This document shows, piece by piece, positions 27,054-36,259 of a stretch of DNA of 64,000 bases. Source of the stretch: JADJSS01 sp964490845. Lineage in GTDB: Bacteria; Bacteroidota; Bacteroidia; Chitinophagales; JADIYW01. Under the pieces are notes generated by a model that searched no databases, had not been told where the DNA came from, and saw only the letters and a program-made list of their open reading frames with translations. The stretch lies in NCBI GenBank assembly GCA_964490845.1, contig CAZBED010000001.1:372001-436000 (forward strand), written 5' to 3'. The translations under genes and the position numbers were made by a program. Each line of letters starts with the position of its first letter. Within the stretch, counting starts at the first letter, position 1.

Positions 27054-28142
27054 TTATTCTACAAAACTGGAATCTGTAAAACTCAGTAAGAGGGCCTTTA
27101 AATCTGCTTTTTGTTCCGTCGTTAAATTTAATCCCCAGAATCCGGTGGTTTCTACACGTTTATTGGCTTTTTCGCGCATGATAGGTTCCAGAGATGGAGA
27201 ACCTTTTGGACCTGCACTATAAAATTCGATGACTTCGTCCAATGTCGCGAATCTGCCGTCATGCATATAAGGCGCACTAAAAGCAAGGTTGCGCAGAGTC
27301 GGAATCTTGAATCTACCATTATCCAGAGGATTGCCAGTAAATTTCCCCAATCCGAAATCTGTAAAATCATTTACTGACGCTACTGTATCCAATCCATTGT
27401 TGGCAAATGTTCTGTCGGGTGAAATGAAAACCTCGGGCGCAGATGTGCTGTGACAATGAAAGCAGTCGCCTTTTTCAGTTGTAAAAATCTGTAACCCCCT
27501 CAATTCCGCATCTGACAGGCTGCCTTCCCCTCTGAGGTATTTATCAAAGCGGGAATTATAGGCTATCAACGACTTCTCAAATTGTTCCAACGCTTTAGTC
27601 ACCAACTCCGCAGTTATCAATTTTGTTCCAAATGCCTTCCAGAACAAATCGACATATACAGGATGAAGCTGCAATCTCGATACGGCACTTAAAATCGGCA
27701 AGTGCATTTCCAATGGGTCTTCTATGGGCATCTTAGCCTGTTCTTGCAAAGATGCAGCTCTGCCATCCCAGAAAAAACGGTCCTTTTGCCATGCCAGGTT
27801 CACCAGCGCTATGGAATGCCTTTTTCCCAAGGTACCTCCTACTCCGGAACTTCGTACTGCGGGGTCTGAAAAAGAATTCTCTTTTTTGTGGCAGCTGGAG
27901 CAGGATATGGTAGAATCTAAAGATAAAATCGGATCAAAGAATAATTTCTTACCCAATGCTATCCCTTCCAGCGTCATCGGATTTGCCGGATCGACCGGTA
28001 AACTTCTGAAATTTTTAATTACAGGAGGAACATAAGGAGTTGTAGTAGGCGGTACTATAGTTTCTTCCTTTTTACAGGAATAAAAAGAAATTGCAGACAA
28101 AAACACTACAACAAATGATGCGATGATTGTCTTATTATTCAT
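27054..28142 (-). CDS. Di-heme cytochrome c peroxidase/MauG family lipoprotein, MbnH-like
   Basis: 362 residues. Two c-type heme sites are CSSCH (81-85) and CFHCH (227-231). FFWDGRAASLQEQ and MHDGRFATLDEVIEFYSAG are family motifs. The signal ends in a lipobox (C23, FYSC), so it is a periplasmic lipoprotein. Its ATG shares a base with the stop of the upstream MbnP-like gene (TGATG), so the two are translationally coupled. In methanotrophs MbnH oxidises a tryptophan of MbnP to kynurenine, creating a copper site; the same job is inferred here. A plain cytochrome c peroxidase role is the alternative. Confidence 0.86.
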   Translation of the reverse strand: MNNKTIIASFVVVFLSAISFYSCKKEETIVPPTTTPYVPPVIKNFRSLPVDPANPMTLEGIALGKKLFFDPILSLDSTISCSSCHKKENSFSDPAVRSSGVGGTLGKRHSIALVNLAWQKDRFFWDGRAASLQEQAKMPIEDPLEMHLPILSAVSRLQLHPVYVDLFWKAFGTKLITAELVTKALEQFEKSLIAYNSRFDKYLRGEGSLSDAELRGLQIFTTEKGDCFHCHSTSAPEVFISPDRTFANNGLDTVASVNDFTDFGLGKFTGNPLDNGRFKIPTLRNLAFSAPYMHDGRFATLDEVIEFYSAGPKGSPSLEPIMREKANKRVETTGFWGLNLTTEQKADLKALLLSFTDSSFVE

Positions 28143-28831
28143 CAGGGTATAATGGTTGTTTTCAGGCCGCTAATAAAACTATTCTTGATGGCGATAGCCT
28201 TCGGTATTTCGGACGGTTCGCTGTGAATACTAAAATTTGTAATTTGAAACGGATCACCATCCAACACAAATAATTTATCCATATCCATCTCTATCGTAAC
28301 TTTATCACCTGCTTTTGGAATACCGGTAACGGTGATTACGTGATACAGAGTATCAGAGCCTAGATGCATGGAAAATGGATTTACGGGGGTCTGATCCTTA
28401 GTGGGTGAATTGTCAATATTCCCTTCTGCCACCAGAAATCTGTATTTCAACATATCCCAATACAAGCCACTTTCCACACTTAACGGATGTGAAGCTTCAA
28501 AACTGGAAGGTATGGATGCATTCTGCACCTTATCGAGACCGAAAGAGAATTGGAAGGATGAAAACTTACCTTCAGGAACGGTAAATCTGAATGAGGCATT
28601 ATCATTCTTATACAGAAAAATATCTTTGACCAAAACCAATTTATCAGCAGAGTCTCTAAATCCGAAATTAGAAAAAAGAATTCTCATATCGGCTGTATTT
28701 AGTTTGTAAGGCCTCCCATATGCAGTTTTATTCGTTGACTTGAACGTAAATTCTACCAGCACATCGGAATCCTGCTTTTTACAAGAACTAATCATTATAA
28801 ACAGCAGCAAATAAGGTATTACTCTTTTCAT
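28142..28831 (-). CDS. MbnP family copper-binding lipoprotein
   Basis: 229 residues with a lipoprotein signal (MKRVIPYLLLFIMISSC). The beta-rich mature domain matches the MbnP family: VEFTF near the start, HPLSVESGLYWDMLKYRF with His115, Tyr124 and the only tryptophan of the protein, Trp125, and a GDKVTIEMDMDKLF strand. In Methylosinus the equivalent tryptophan becomes kynurenine and forms part of a copper site. It is the first gene of a two-gene operon with the MbnH-like di-heme enzyme. No methanobactin precursor is adjacent. Confidence 0.82.
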   Translation of the reverse strand: MKRVIPYLLLFIMISSCKKQDSDVLVEFTFKSTNKTAYGRPYKLNTADMRILFSNFGFRDSADKLVLVKDIFLYKNDNASFRFTVPEGKFSSFQFSFGLDKVQNASIPSSFEASHPLSVESGLYWDMLKYRFLVAEGNIDNSPTKDQTPVNPFSMHLGSDTLYHVITVTGIPKAGDKVTIEMDMDKLFVLDGDPFQITNFSIHSEPSEIPKAIAIKNSFISGLKTTIIP

Positions 28832-28835
28832 CTTA

Positions 28836-28879
28836 TAAAATTAACGATAATCATGAACTTATGTTTTACGTTAACATAA
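28836..28879 (-). promoter_or_regulatory. Promoter and inverted-repeat operator of the MbnP/MbnH operon
   Basis: On the minus strand TAATTTTA (28843-28836), one mismatch from TAnnTTTG, lies a few bases before the ATG. Upstream, TTATGTT (28859-28865) and AACATAA (28873-28879) form a 7-bp inverted repeat with a 7-base spacer over the expected -33 region, a shape suited to a dimeric repressor. Confidence 0.42.
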
Positions 28880-28880
28880 A

Positions 28881-28919
28881 ATAAAAAAGCACCAACACAG
28901 ATTAACCGGTTGATGCTTT
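28881..28919 (-). terminator. Terminator after mdh
   Basis: AAAGCACCAAC (28886-28896) pairs with GTTGATGCTTT (28909-28919) with one mismatch, and the minus strand continues into a T run (28888-28881). It ends the mdh transcript before the MbnP promoter. Confidence 0.65.
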
Positions 28920-28980
28920 GTACTGAATATGTTGAGGAGTCTAGAAATTTAAGAACCTCCATTTAATCATTGAATGCGTA

Positions 28981-29916
28981 TCAGATAGACAACGTCTTCA
29001 ATACATCGTTCATCGCTCTTACCGCATCCGCACTTTTATTAAATGCCGCCTGCTCTTCGTCGTTCAGTTTATAATCAATGATTTTCTCCCATCCATTTTT
29101 ACCGATGACAACCGGAACACCCAGACAAATATCGGACTGTCCATATTCACCCTCCAGGTAAACACAGGAAGTAATTACTTTTTTCTCATCACGCAAGATA
29201 GCTTCCACAACGGACATACCCGCTGCACCCGGTGCATACCATGCAGAAGTGCCTATTAAGCCTGTCAAGGTAGCGCCTCCCACCATGGTGTCAGCAGCCA
29301 CTTTCTTCAAGCTGTCCGCATCCAGTAAATTAGAAACCGGGTTGGAGTTCAGCGTAGCAAAACGTGTCAAAGGAATCATGGTAGTATCACCATGTCCGCC
29401 GATAACTACGGCATTTAAATCATTCTGAGAACAACCCAATGCCTGAGATAAGTAGAATTTAAATCGGGAGCTGTCTAACGCACCGCCCATTCCGATTACA
29501 CGGTTTTTAGGTATTCCTGTTGCTTTCAATGCCAGGTAGGTCATTGTATCCATCGGATTCGAGATAATCACCAATATGGCTTCCGGTGAATATTTTAAGA
29601 TATTTTCCGCCACACCCTTAACGATTCCGGCGTTAGTGCCGATTAAATCCTCACGGGTCATACCCGGTTTTCGGGGAATACCGGAAGTGATAACCACCAC
29701 ATCGCTGCCGGCAGTCTTGGAATAATCATTGGTAGAACCTGTTATTTTCGTATCAAATCCCAAAAGTGAAGACGTTTGCATCATATCCATGGCTTTGCCT
29801 TCGGCCAAACCTTCCTTGATGTCTAACAATACCAACTCGTGGCATAATTCTTTACGTGCAATGTTGTCAGCAACGGTGGCACCCACTGCTCCTGCACCTA
29901 CAACGGTAACTTTCAT
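28981..29916 (-). CDS. mdh: Malate dehydrogenase
   Basis: 311 residues. It interconverts malate and oxaloacetate with NAD in the TCA cycle. The NAD-binding VVGAGAVGATVADN opens the protein; NPMDTMTYLALKATGIPKNR holds the substrate-binding region, and the catalytic histidine is in VIGGHGDTTMIPL. Sequence features match the lactate-dehydrogenase-like Mdh of Bacteroidota. An exact -7 box lies at 29956-29963 and a terminator follows, so it is probably monocistronic. Confidence 0.96.
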   Translation of the reverse strand: MKVTVVGAGAVGATVADNIARKELCHELVLLDIKEGLAEGKAMDMMQTSSLLGFDTKITGSTNDYSKTAGSDVVVITSGIPRKPGMTREDLIGTNAGIVKGVAENILKYSPEAILVIISNPMDTMTYLALKATGIPKNRVIGMGGALDSSRFKFYLSQALGCSQNDLNAVVIGGHGDTTMIPLTRFATLNSNPVSNLLDADSLKKVAADTMVGGATLTGLIGTSAWYAPGAAGMSVVEAILRDEKKVITSCVYLEGEYGQSDICLGVPVVIGKNGWEKIIDYKLNDEEQAAFNKSADAVRAMNDVLKTLSI

Positions 29917-29955
29917 GTGCTATAATTTTGGATTAAAGATTTAAAAAATTCGGGG

Positions 29956-29963
29956 CAAAGGTA
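29956..29963 (-). promoter_or_regulatory. -7 promoter box of mdh
   Basis: Minus-strand TACCTTTG is an exact TAnnTTTG match, about 40 bases before the mdh ATG. Confidence 0.65.
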
Positions 29964-30016
29964 CGAATTTGTGATGAGTAGTATACAGTCTGTTCCAAGA
30001 TTTTTTACTCAAAAGT

Positions 30017-30045
30017 GATAGGGCAACGCTACGCGTTGCCCTATC
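30017..30045. repeat. Perfect 13-bp inverted repeat (hairpin)
   Basis: GATAGGGCAACGC (30017-30029) and its complement (30033-30045) flank a three-base loop, 22 bases after the stop of the minus-strand beta-barrel gene. It may end that transcript, although no strong T run follows on the minus strand; a dispersed palindrome is the alternative. Confidence 0.6.
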
Positions 30046-30066
30046 TATCAAAATGTTGTTAATTTC

Positions 30067-30678
30067 TTAAAATTTGAACGCGAGGCCGATCTTGGCGAAA
30101 GAGCCTTCACAATAGCCTGCCTCTATATTAGCGCCAATATGTTCCACAAAAAAATACGTCATACCCAAACCTGTTCCAACAATAGCACCGCCTTTGAATT
30201 TCTGATATTCAGAAACAGTCGTTCCTTTACTTTTCATGCGAAATCCTCCACCTACTGACAGTGGGATATACACATCGAATTTTTCGGGGTCCAGCTTGGT
30301 ATTCCCTTTCTCAGAAATCAGTTGATATAAATGGAATACACCACGTACTCCCAATCCAAAACTTCTGTACTTAAAGTCCCTAAAGACACTCAGCGAATCA
30401 CGGGTATAGGTCCTGCCGGAAAACGTAAACCAACCGCCTATACTGAAGTAAGGGCTGGCAGCATAATCCATATTTAAGGTAAAACCGGGTATAAAACCCA
30501 ATTTTTCAAGTTTCCCTGTATTCGTATTGGGTGCTTCCAAATCATAAATAGGAATGAAACTGTGATGGCCAAGATTGACGGCGAGAATCACGTGAAAATC
30601 TCCCTTTTCAACTGCCTTTGCAGCATTCAGCGAAGAAATCAGAAAAAGTAAGAGAACTATTTTGATGGCATTTTTCAT
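30067..30678 (-). CDS. Outer-membrane beta-barrel protein
   Basis: 203 residues with a signal peptide (MKNAIKIVLLLFLISSLNAAKA). Alternating strands such as FHVILAVNLGHHSF and the terminal FAKIGLAFKF, ending in aromatic Phe, mark a porin-like barrel. No more specific family is recognised. It follows the VWA-like membrane protein gene by 32 bases on the same strand, so may be co-transcribed. Confidence 0.7.
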   Translation of the reverse strand: MKNAIKIVLLLFLISSLNAAKAVEKGDFHVILAVNLGHHSFIPIYDLEAPNTNTGKLEKLGFIPGFTLNMDYAASPYFSIGGWFTFSGRTYTRDSLSVFRDFKYRSFGLGVRGVFHLYQLISEKGNTKLDPEKFDVYIPLSVGGGFRMKSKGTTVSEYQKFKGGAIVGTGLGMTYFFVEHIGANIEAGYCEGSFAKIGLAFKF

Positions 30679-30710
30679 GAAAATTCTATTTTATCGGTAA
30701 TGCAAAAATA

Positions 30711-32861
30711 TTAAATATTTCCGTTGTATTTGCGAATAAACCATTCACTTATCAACAAAAGAAGAATAAGTCCGAAAATCCATTTCATATCTATCAAAGG
30801 ACGAGTTGAAAATGTATCGTATAATATAGATTTGACTTGATTATTTTTTTCTATATCCTCTGCTATCGACTGCATGGTATCCGGATAATATAATTTGCCG
30901 CCGCTTTGCACCGACAACCCTTGCAGCAAGGCATGATTAGCCTGTGTATGCAGGGTTTCTATCAATACCGGCCGAACGGAAAAATTGCAGGCAGCCGTGT
31001 TTGCAACCCCCTTGTAAACGGCTTTAGCATTTGCCGTATAATTTCCCACCGGCAATACTCCTGCATTTAAAGTATAGGCGTTAATCGTTTTATCAAACAC
31101 AAAAGGATAATCTTTTCCATTATCTCCTTTTACGATGCAGGAGGCATCCACATCATTCACCAACTCGTAGGTTTCATTGTATAACTCCGCATCAAGCTGT
31201 ATGGATTCATTGGCGTTGTAAATATTTTTAGGTGTATACACCCTGAATCTTCTTTTATCCGCTTTTACCGTAAGATATTGTACGCATTTATTGATAATTT
31301 CATCAGTCGCATCAAAATTCTTATTTTGAAGAAATTCATTCATGCGCCAACGCCAGATACCTTCGCCGCAGATGATACCGGTCTTTTTACCGTTCACTTC
31401 ATTCACGAGTATCAGTGGATTATTGGTGGGTACGCTTCCGATTTGCTGTTTGAACAATATATCAGCGGTTGTTGCTGCCTGATATTTTCCATACGGGGCA
31501 AGCAAAGGTGGTAAAGACTGTATGACTTTTATGGTATTTTCGTTCGTAGTAAATTTGGAAAACGACGGCTGATAAACCGGATACACATCATTTCCGCTTT
31601 GTGATGTACCTGTAATCTGCAGGATATTCTGGATGGCGTTGAATTGTGTACTATTGGTTCCCGAAGATACTATCATCAATAAGGGTATACCGGAACTCAT
31701 CATATCCTTTATCTGGCTCATAGAGCCGGCAGTATTCACAGACGGCAATCCGTACAGGATGAGCAAATCGGCTTCTTTATAGTTTCCTTTAAATGTCTTA
31801 ATATCAGCCTGTTCAAACTGGTAATTTTTATTCTGTTCTATGGCATTTTTAAACGCTTTGATATCCGGGTGCGGCGCATCATAGAGCATCAGTACTTTTT
31901 GCCTTCCATCCAACACTTCCACATATGCTACGTCATAATTATTCTCGGAAATGGCTTCGCCTGCTATGGTTTTCAGCCTGACTTTGCATTGCAACACTCC
32001 GGGCTTGAAGGCTTCTGCAACCGCATCGGTCTGATAGACAAACCGGTCTTCTGTAATGGAGATAACTTTATTCAGAATCACCTTTCCGTCCGGTGCCGTA
32101 ATTTCCAATGTCGTATTTTGCCCCTGCAAATGATTGGCTTCCAATTGCACGTTAAGGGTAAACTGATCGCCAAGGTATACGATTTCAGGATACCGGACAC
32201 TTTTAATCATGGCATCTTTTTTTACGGTCGTATCCCCCAATGCAATGCTGTAAACCGGGACGGCCAGCGCATTCTTCGTGTACAAAGGAGAATTCCCTTT
32301 ATTGAAAATGCCGTCTGTAGCCAGAACGATGGCTCCGATATTCTTCGAACCATGACGGATAAAAATTTCATCCAGTGCATTTGAAATATCCGTTTCTTTC
32401 TCTGAAAAATCAGGAGTTTTATAGGGCGACAGCGAACTGCCGAAATTATAAGCTATCAGTTCAAACTTGTTTTTTAATTTTTCCTGTAAAGCATCCAGGG
32501 CTTTTTTATATCCCTCTTTCGAAACGTTGCCAAAAGATACATTCAGTGAAGAAGAATTATCCTGCAATACAATAATCACTGGCTTTTCCTCTTCCGTTTT
32601 TTTATTTTTAATCAATAATGATAACAACAAAAAGGCTATCAGGGTGGTAGATAAGAATCGAAGGAATGCTAAACCATATTTCCATCCTCTGTGTTCCTTT
32701 TCCTGAAATACATAGGGTTTTCTTCCATACAGCAGGTAGGCAAACAGCATTCCGATTGCTATACAGAAAAGCAAAAACCACCAGGGATATGAAGTGATAA
32801 AGGTCATGAAATTTGCATCAAGAGCCGTAAGCAACAGAATAGACAAAAAAGCTACTGACAT
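30711..32861 (-). CDS. VWA-like membrane protein with glutamine-amidotransferase-like middle
   Basis: 716 residues. Two to three N-terminal membrane helices are followed by a von Willebrand A-like region with a MIDAS-type DNSSS (about residues 100-104, in VIIVLQDNSSSL) and IVLATDGIFNKGN. The middle (KVLMLYDAPHPDIKAF, ADLLILYGLPSVN) resembles the class I glutamine amidotransferase fold used by this family without obvious catalytic residues. A final helix and short basic tail (WIFGLILLLLISEWFIRKYN) anchor the C-terminus. Such proteins are widespread in Bacteroidota and may act in cell-envelope processes; function unknown. Met18 is an alternative start. Confidence 0.78.
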   Translation of the reverse strand: MSVAFLSILLLTALDANFMTFITSYPWWFLLFCIAIGMLFAYLLYGRKPYVFQEKEHRGWKYGLAFLRFLSTTLIAFLLLSLLIKNKKTEEEKPVIIVLQDNSSSLNVSFGNVSKEGYKKALDALQEKLKNKFELIAYNFGSSLSPYKTPDFSEKETDISNALDEIFIRHGSKNIGAIVLATDGIFNKGNSPLYTKNALAVPVYSIALGDTTVKKDAMIKSVRYPEIVYLGDQFTLNVQLEANHLQGQNTTLEITAPDGKVILNKVISITEDRFVYQTDAVAEAFKPGVLQCKVRLKTIAGEAISENNYDVAYVEVLDGRQKVLMLYDAPHPDIKAFKNAIEQNKNYQFEQADIKTFKGNYKEADLLILYGLPSVNTAGSMSQIKDMMSSGIPLLMIVSSGTNSTQFNAIQNILQITGTSQSGNDVYPVYQPSFSKFTTNENTIKVIQSLPPLLAPYGKYQAATTADILFKQQIGSVPTNNPLILVNEVNGKKTGIICGEGIWRWRMNEFLQNKNFDATDEIINKCVQYLTVKADKRRFRVYTPKNIYNANESIQLDAELYNETYELVNDVDASCIVKGDNGKDYPFVFDKTINAYTLNAGVLPVGNYTANAKAVYKGVANTAACNFSVRPVLIETLHTQANHALLQGLSVQSGGKLYYPDTMQSIAEDIEKNNQVKSILYDTFSTRPLIDMKWIFGLILLLLISEWFIRKYNGNI

Positions 32862-32995
32862 CTTTCATCCTATCTTACTTACGTTTATTCTGCAAGTATC
32901 CTGATTTTTCAGGAATAATACAAATCGAAGATGTTATTAAGGATTAATGCAGGTAGCATAACGACAGCATGGCACTAAAAATCATTGCAGCACCA

Positions 32996-33871
32996 TTACT
33001 GTTTACTCAGCACCTCTGCCACCATTTTACCAATAAATGCGGGCGAGTCCACCACATGTATGCCGCATTCTTTCATAATAGCCATTTTTGCAGCGGCCGT
33101 ATCATTGGCACCGCCCACAATAGCGCCGGCATGTCCCATCCGTCTTCCTTTGGGTGCAGTTTGACCCGCGATAAAACCAATGACAGGTTTTTTCAGATTA
33201 TCTTTTACCCAATAGGCAGCATCCACCTCCATAGTACCGCCAATTTCGCCTATCATGACAATGGCTTCTGTTTCCGGGTCGTTCATAAAGAGTTCAACGG
33301 CCTCTTTGGAGGATGTACCAATAATCGGATCTCCGCCGATTCCGATTGCGGTAGAAATGCCATAACCGGCCTTTACCACCTGATCGGCCGCTTCATAGGT
33401 CAGTGTTCCGGATTTGGATACAATACCTATTTTTCCTTTCTCGAAAACAAATCCCGGCATGATACCCAGTTTACATTCTTCCGGTGTGATGATTCCCGGA
33501 CAGTTCGGCCCTATCATCCTTGCACCTTTAGAGGTAACATATTTCTTCGCCTTTATCATATCCTGTACCGGAATACCTTCGGTAATGGTTACGATAATTT
33601 TTATTCCGGCATCCGCCGCTTCCATGATGGCATCTGCCGCAAAAGCCGGCGGCACAAAAATAATCGACACATCCGCACCTGTTGCTTTCACCGCGTTCTC
33701 TACCGTATTAAAAACCGGTTTTTCCAGATGGAATGTTCCTTCTTTACCGGGAGTTACGCCGCCTACTACATTGGTGCCGTACTCTATCATTTGTGTTGCG
33801 TGAAATGTTCCTTCCTTACCTGTAAAACCTTGTACTATGACTTTAGAATTTTTGTTGACTAAGATGCTCAT
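32996..33871 (-). CDS. sucD: Succinate-CoA ligase subunit alpha
   Basis: 291 residues. It forms the TCA-cycle succinyl-CoA synthetase with SucB, making ATP or GTP from succinyl-CoA. KVIVQGFTGKEGTFH is the CoA-binding start, and the phosphorylated histidine is in RMGHAGAIVGG. GPNCPGIITP and SKSGTLTYEA are also typical. The beta subunit is not in this window. The gene follows the Mla transporter genes by 31 bases, so co-transcription is possible. Confidence 0.96.
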   Translation of the reverse strand: MSILVNKNSKVIVQGFTGKEGTFHATQMIEYGTNVVGGVTPGKEGTFHLEKPVFNTVENAVKATGADVSIIFVPPAFAADAIMEAADAGIKIIVTITEGIPVQDMIKAKKYVTSKGARMIGPNCPGIITPEECKLGIMPGFVFEKGKIGIVSKSGTLTYEAADQVVKAGYGISTAIGIGGDPIIGTSSKEAVELFMNDPETEAIVMIGEIGGTMEVDAAYWVKDNLKKPVIGFIAGQTAPKGRRMGHAGAIVGGANDTAAAKMAIMKECGIHVVDSPAFIGKMVAEVLSKQ

Positions 33872-33902
33872 CTTTAATTTGTTGTTTTGGAGTGACGGAT
33901 TA

Positions 33903-34688
33903 TCACTGCTGTTTAAGTTTACTTTTTAATTTATTCAAACGTACATCGCGGGCTTCCTTCAAGAAATCAGATGCAAAGATGAAGTCAATCAGCTCCTGAT
34001 TTTCCGCTTCAAAAAGTGTTTCTTTGGTGCCTTCCCAATGTTTATTTCCCTGATGCAGGAAAATGATTTTATCCCCGTTTGTTATCACGCTATTCATATC
34101 GTGGGTATTCGTTATGGTGGTGATTTTATATTCCTCTGTAATCTCCATAATTAATTCATCGATTACTATGGAAGTTTGAGGGTCTAATCCGGAATTGGGT
34201 TCATCACAAAATAAATATTTCGGGTTCATTACGATGGCCCGTGCGATACCTGTACGTTTTTGCATGCCGCCGGAAAGCTGAGACGGGAATTTATTATTGG
34301 CATTCACGAGGTTCACCCTTTTCAATACCTCATTAACCCGTTCTTTTTTATCAGACATCGGCATTTTGGTAAACATATCCAATGGAAATCTCACGTTCTC
34401 CTCCACCGTCAGGGAGTCAAACAAAGCGCCACCCTGAAACAGCATCCCCACTTCCCTGCGAATCTCATTCTTGTCGTCTATACCCATTGCCACATAATCC
34501 TTTCCGTCAAACAGGATGTGCCCGTCCGTGGGTGTCAGTAAACCTACTATACATTTCAGCAATACCGTTTTGCCCGAACCGCTTTTTCCAATAATCAGGT
34601 TATTCTTTCCACCTTCAAAAAAAGATGTAATCCCGTTAAGCACGAGCTGCTCACCGAATTTTTTTGTTACATCTTTTATTTCTATCAT
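33903..34688 (-). CDS. MlaF-type ABC transporter ATPase
   Basis: 261 residues. Walker A GKSGSGKT, signature LSGGMQKR and Walker B YLFCDEPNSGLD are complete, and the sequence resembles MlaF/Ttg2A, which power phospholipid transport across the envelope for outer-membrane lipid asymmetry. It begins 13 bases after the matching MlaE permease gene. The substrate-binding MlaD is not adjacent, and no other Mla gene is visible here. Confidence 0.9.
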   Translation of the reverse strand: MIEIKDVTKKFGEQLVLNGITSFFEGGKNNLIIGKSGSGKTVLLKCIVGLLTPTDGHILFDGKDYVAMGIDDKNEIRREVGMLFQGGALFDSLTVEENVRFPLDMFTKMPMSDKKERVNEVLKRVNLVNANNKFPSQLSGGMQKRTGIARAIVMNPKYLFCDEPNSGLDPQTSIVIDELIMEITEEYKITTITNTHDMNSVITNGDKIIFLHQGNKHWEGTKETLFEAENQELIDFIFASDFLKEARDVRLNKLKSKLKQQ

Positions 34689-34701
34689 CCTGTGCTTCCT
34701 G

Positions 34702-35466
34702 TTAGTTTAATAATAACCATGCCAATACCAGGTCGGCAAATAAGACCATGATACTGCTTAAAACTACTGCCCGTGTGCTTGCCTTTCCTATTTCTATAGA
34801 ACTTCCGTGCGCATAAAATCCCTGATAACAGGAAATTGATGTCAGGATAAACCCGAATACAGCCGCTTTCGTCAGCATAATGTATACATTCTTGGGAACG
34901 AAATTCATTAATACCCCTTGTATAAAATCAGTAGAGGACACATACCCCGTCAATGACCCCGCCAGCAAACCTCCGTAAATACCTGTTCCTGCGGATATAA
35001 CCACCAATAGAGGTACCATGGTAATGGCTGCCATTAGCTTGGGGCCAATTAAATAAGAAAAAGTATTTACACCCATAATTTCCAGCGCGTCTATCTGTTC
35101 CGTCAGGCGCATAGTACCTAACTCGGAGGATAGGTTAGACCCCACTTTTCCGGCCAGTACCAGACAAGAAATGGTAGGCGCCAATTCTAAAATCAGGGAT
35201 TCCTTTACCACATAGCCCACATAATACATCGGCACCATGGAGCTGGACAGGTTATAAGCGAACTGGACGGCGGAAACTGCCCCTATAAAGAAGGAAATCA
35301 ACAGTATAATCACCAGTGAACCCACGCCAATATTAACCATTTGACGAATGGTTTCTTTCCAATACATGGAATAACGTTCCGGCTTAACAAGACAACGCCT
35401 AATCATAAGGACGTATCTTCCTATATGGAAAATAGGGCCTCCGGTATCGTGAACGTATTCTGCCAT
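34702..35466 (-). CDS. MlaE family ABC transporter permease
   Basis: 254 residues with about five membrane helices. Family hallmarks are ELAPTISCLVLAGKVGSNLS followed by ELGTMRLTEQIDALEIMGVN and the C-terminal helix pair. Together with the ATPase downstream it forms the core of a lipid transporter of the Mla type. First gene of the mlaE-mlaF-sucD run. Confidence 0.91.
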   Translation of the reverse strand: MAEYVHDTGGPIFHIGRYVLMIRRCLVKPERYSMYWKETIRQMVNIGVGSLVIILLISFFIGAVSAVQFAYNLSSSMVPMYYVGYVVKESLILELAPTISCLVLAGKVGSNLSSELGTMRLTEQIDALEIMGVNTFSYLIGPKLMAAITMVPLLVVISAGTGIYGGLLAGSLTGYVSSTDFIQGVLMNFVPKNVYIMLTKAAVFGFILTSISCYQGFYAHGSSIEIGKASTRAVVLSSIMVLFADLVLAWLLLN

Positions 35467-35567
35467 TTGCTGCTTTGGTTTTCTTAAAAGTGGGTAAAAA
35501 TAATGTATTTTTAGTAATAAGTAACAGGTATTAAGTCAAAAGCCAAAAGAATTTATAATTTTATAGT

Positions 35568-36251
35568 ATGAACGTCGTAATCACAGGTGCCAGCCGGGGC
35601 ATCGGGAAAGCCATAGCCGAAAAATTTGCAGCTCATCACCATTCCGTCTTAGTTTGCTCCCGGGATATAAAGAAACTGGAGGAACTGAGGCAAAACCATC
35701 CTTCCATTGCTGTTTTTTCCTGTGATATGGGAGTAAAAGAAGAAGTTAGAAAATTTAGTCGTTTTGTACAATCTCACTTCAGCAAAGTGGACGTTTTAAT
35801 CAATAATGCCGGCATTTTCCTGCCCGGCAAAATCACCGAAGAAGAGGATGGAATTTTAGAACAGCAGATAGCCACTAATTTATACAGTGCCTATTACCTG
35901 ACCAAAGAATTAGCGCCGGCAATGACAGCGGAAAAAAAAGGATTCATAATCAATATGTGTTCAATTGCCAGCATCAAAGCATATGAAAATGGAGGCAGCT
36001 ATTCTATCAGCAAATTTGCCTTACTCGGGTTCTCCAAGACATTGAGAGAGGAATTGAAACCTCATAATATAAAAGTGACTTCCATACTGCCGGGCGCGAC
36101 ACTGACAGACTCGTGGAGCGGAACAGACCTTCCTGAAGACAGATTCAGTAAACCGGAAGATATCGCCGATTTGGTTTACGCCATTACACAGTTATCGGGG
36201 AATACCGTTGTGGAAGAAATCGTGATTCGTCCGCAACTGGGAGATATATAG
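35568..36251 (+). CDS. Short-chain dehydrogenase/reductase
   Basis: 227 residues. The NAD(P)-binding TGASRGIGKAIA, the NNAG motif (VLINNAGIF) and the catalytic YSISK (Ser/Tyr/Lys) mark a classical SDR. It oxidises or reduces an alcohol/ketone group; substrate unknown. It is a single gene divergent from mlaE and converges on aroB, whose stop is 9 bases away. Confidence 0.87.
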   Translation: MNVVITGASRGIGKAIAEKFAAHHHSVLVCSRDIKKLEELRQNHPSIAVFSCDMGVKEEVRKFSRFVQSHFSKVDVLINNAGIFLPGKITEEEDGILEQQIATNLYSAYYLTKELAPAMTAEKKGFIINMCSIASIKAYENGGSYSISKFALLGFSKTLREELKPHNIKVTSILPGATLTDSWSGTDLPEDRFSKPEDIADLVYAITQLSGNTVVEEIVIRPQLGDI

Positions 36252-36259
36252 AAAAACTG

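Noticed and set aside
32969..33862. Long plus-strand open frame opposite sucD (about 297 codons)
   Set aside because: Antisense to a full-length, highly conserved sucD; Cys/His/Tyr-rich translation with no recognisable motif.
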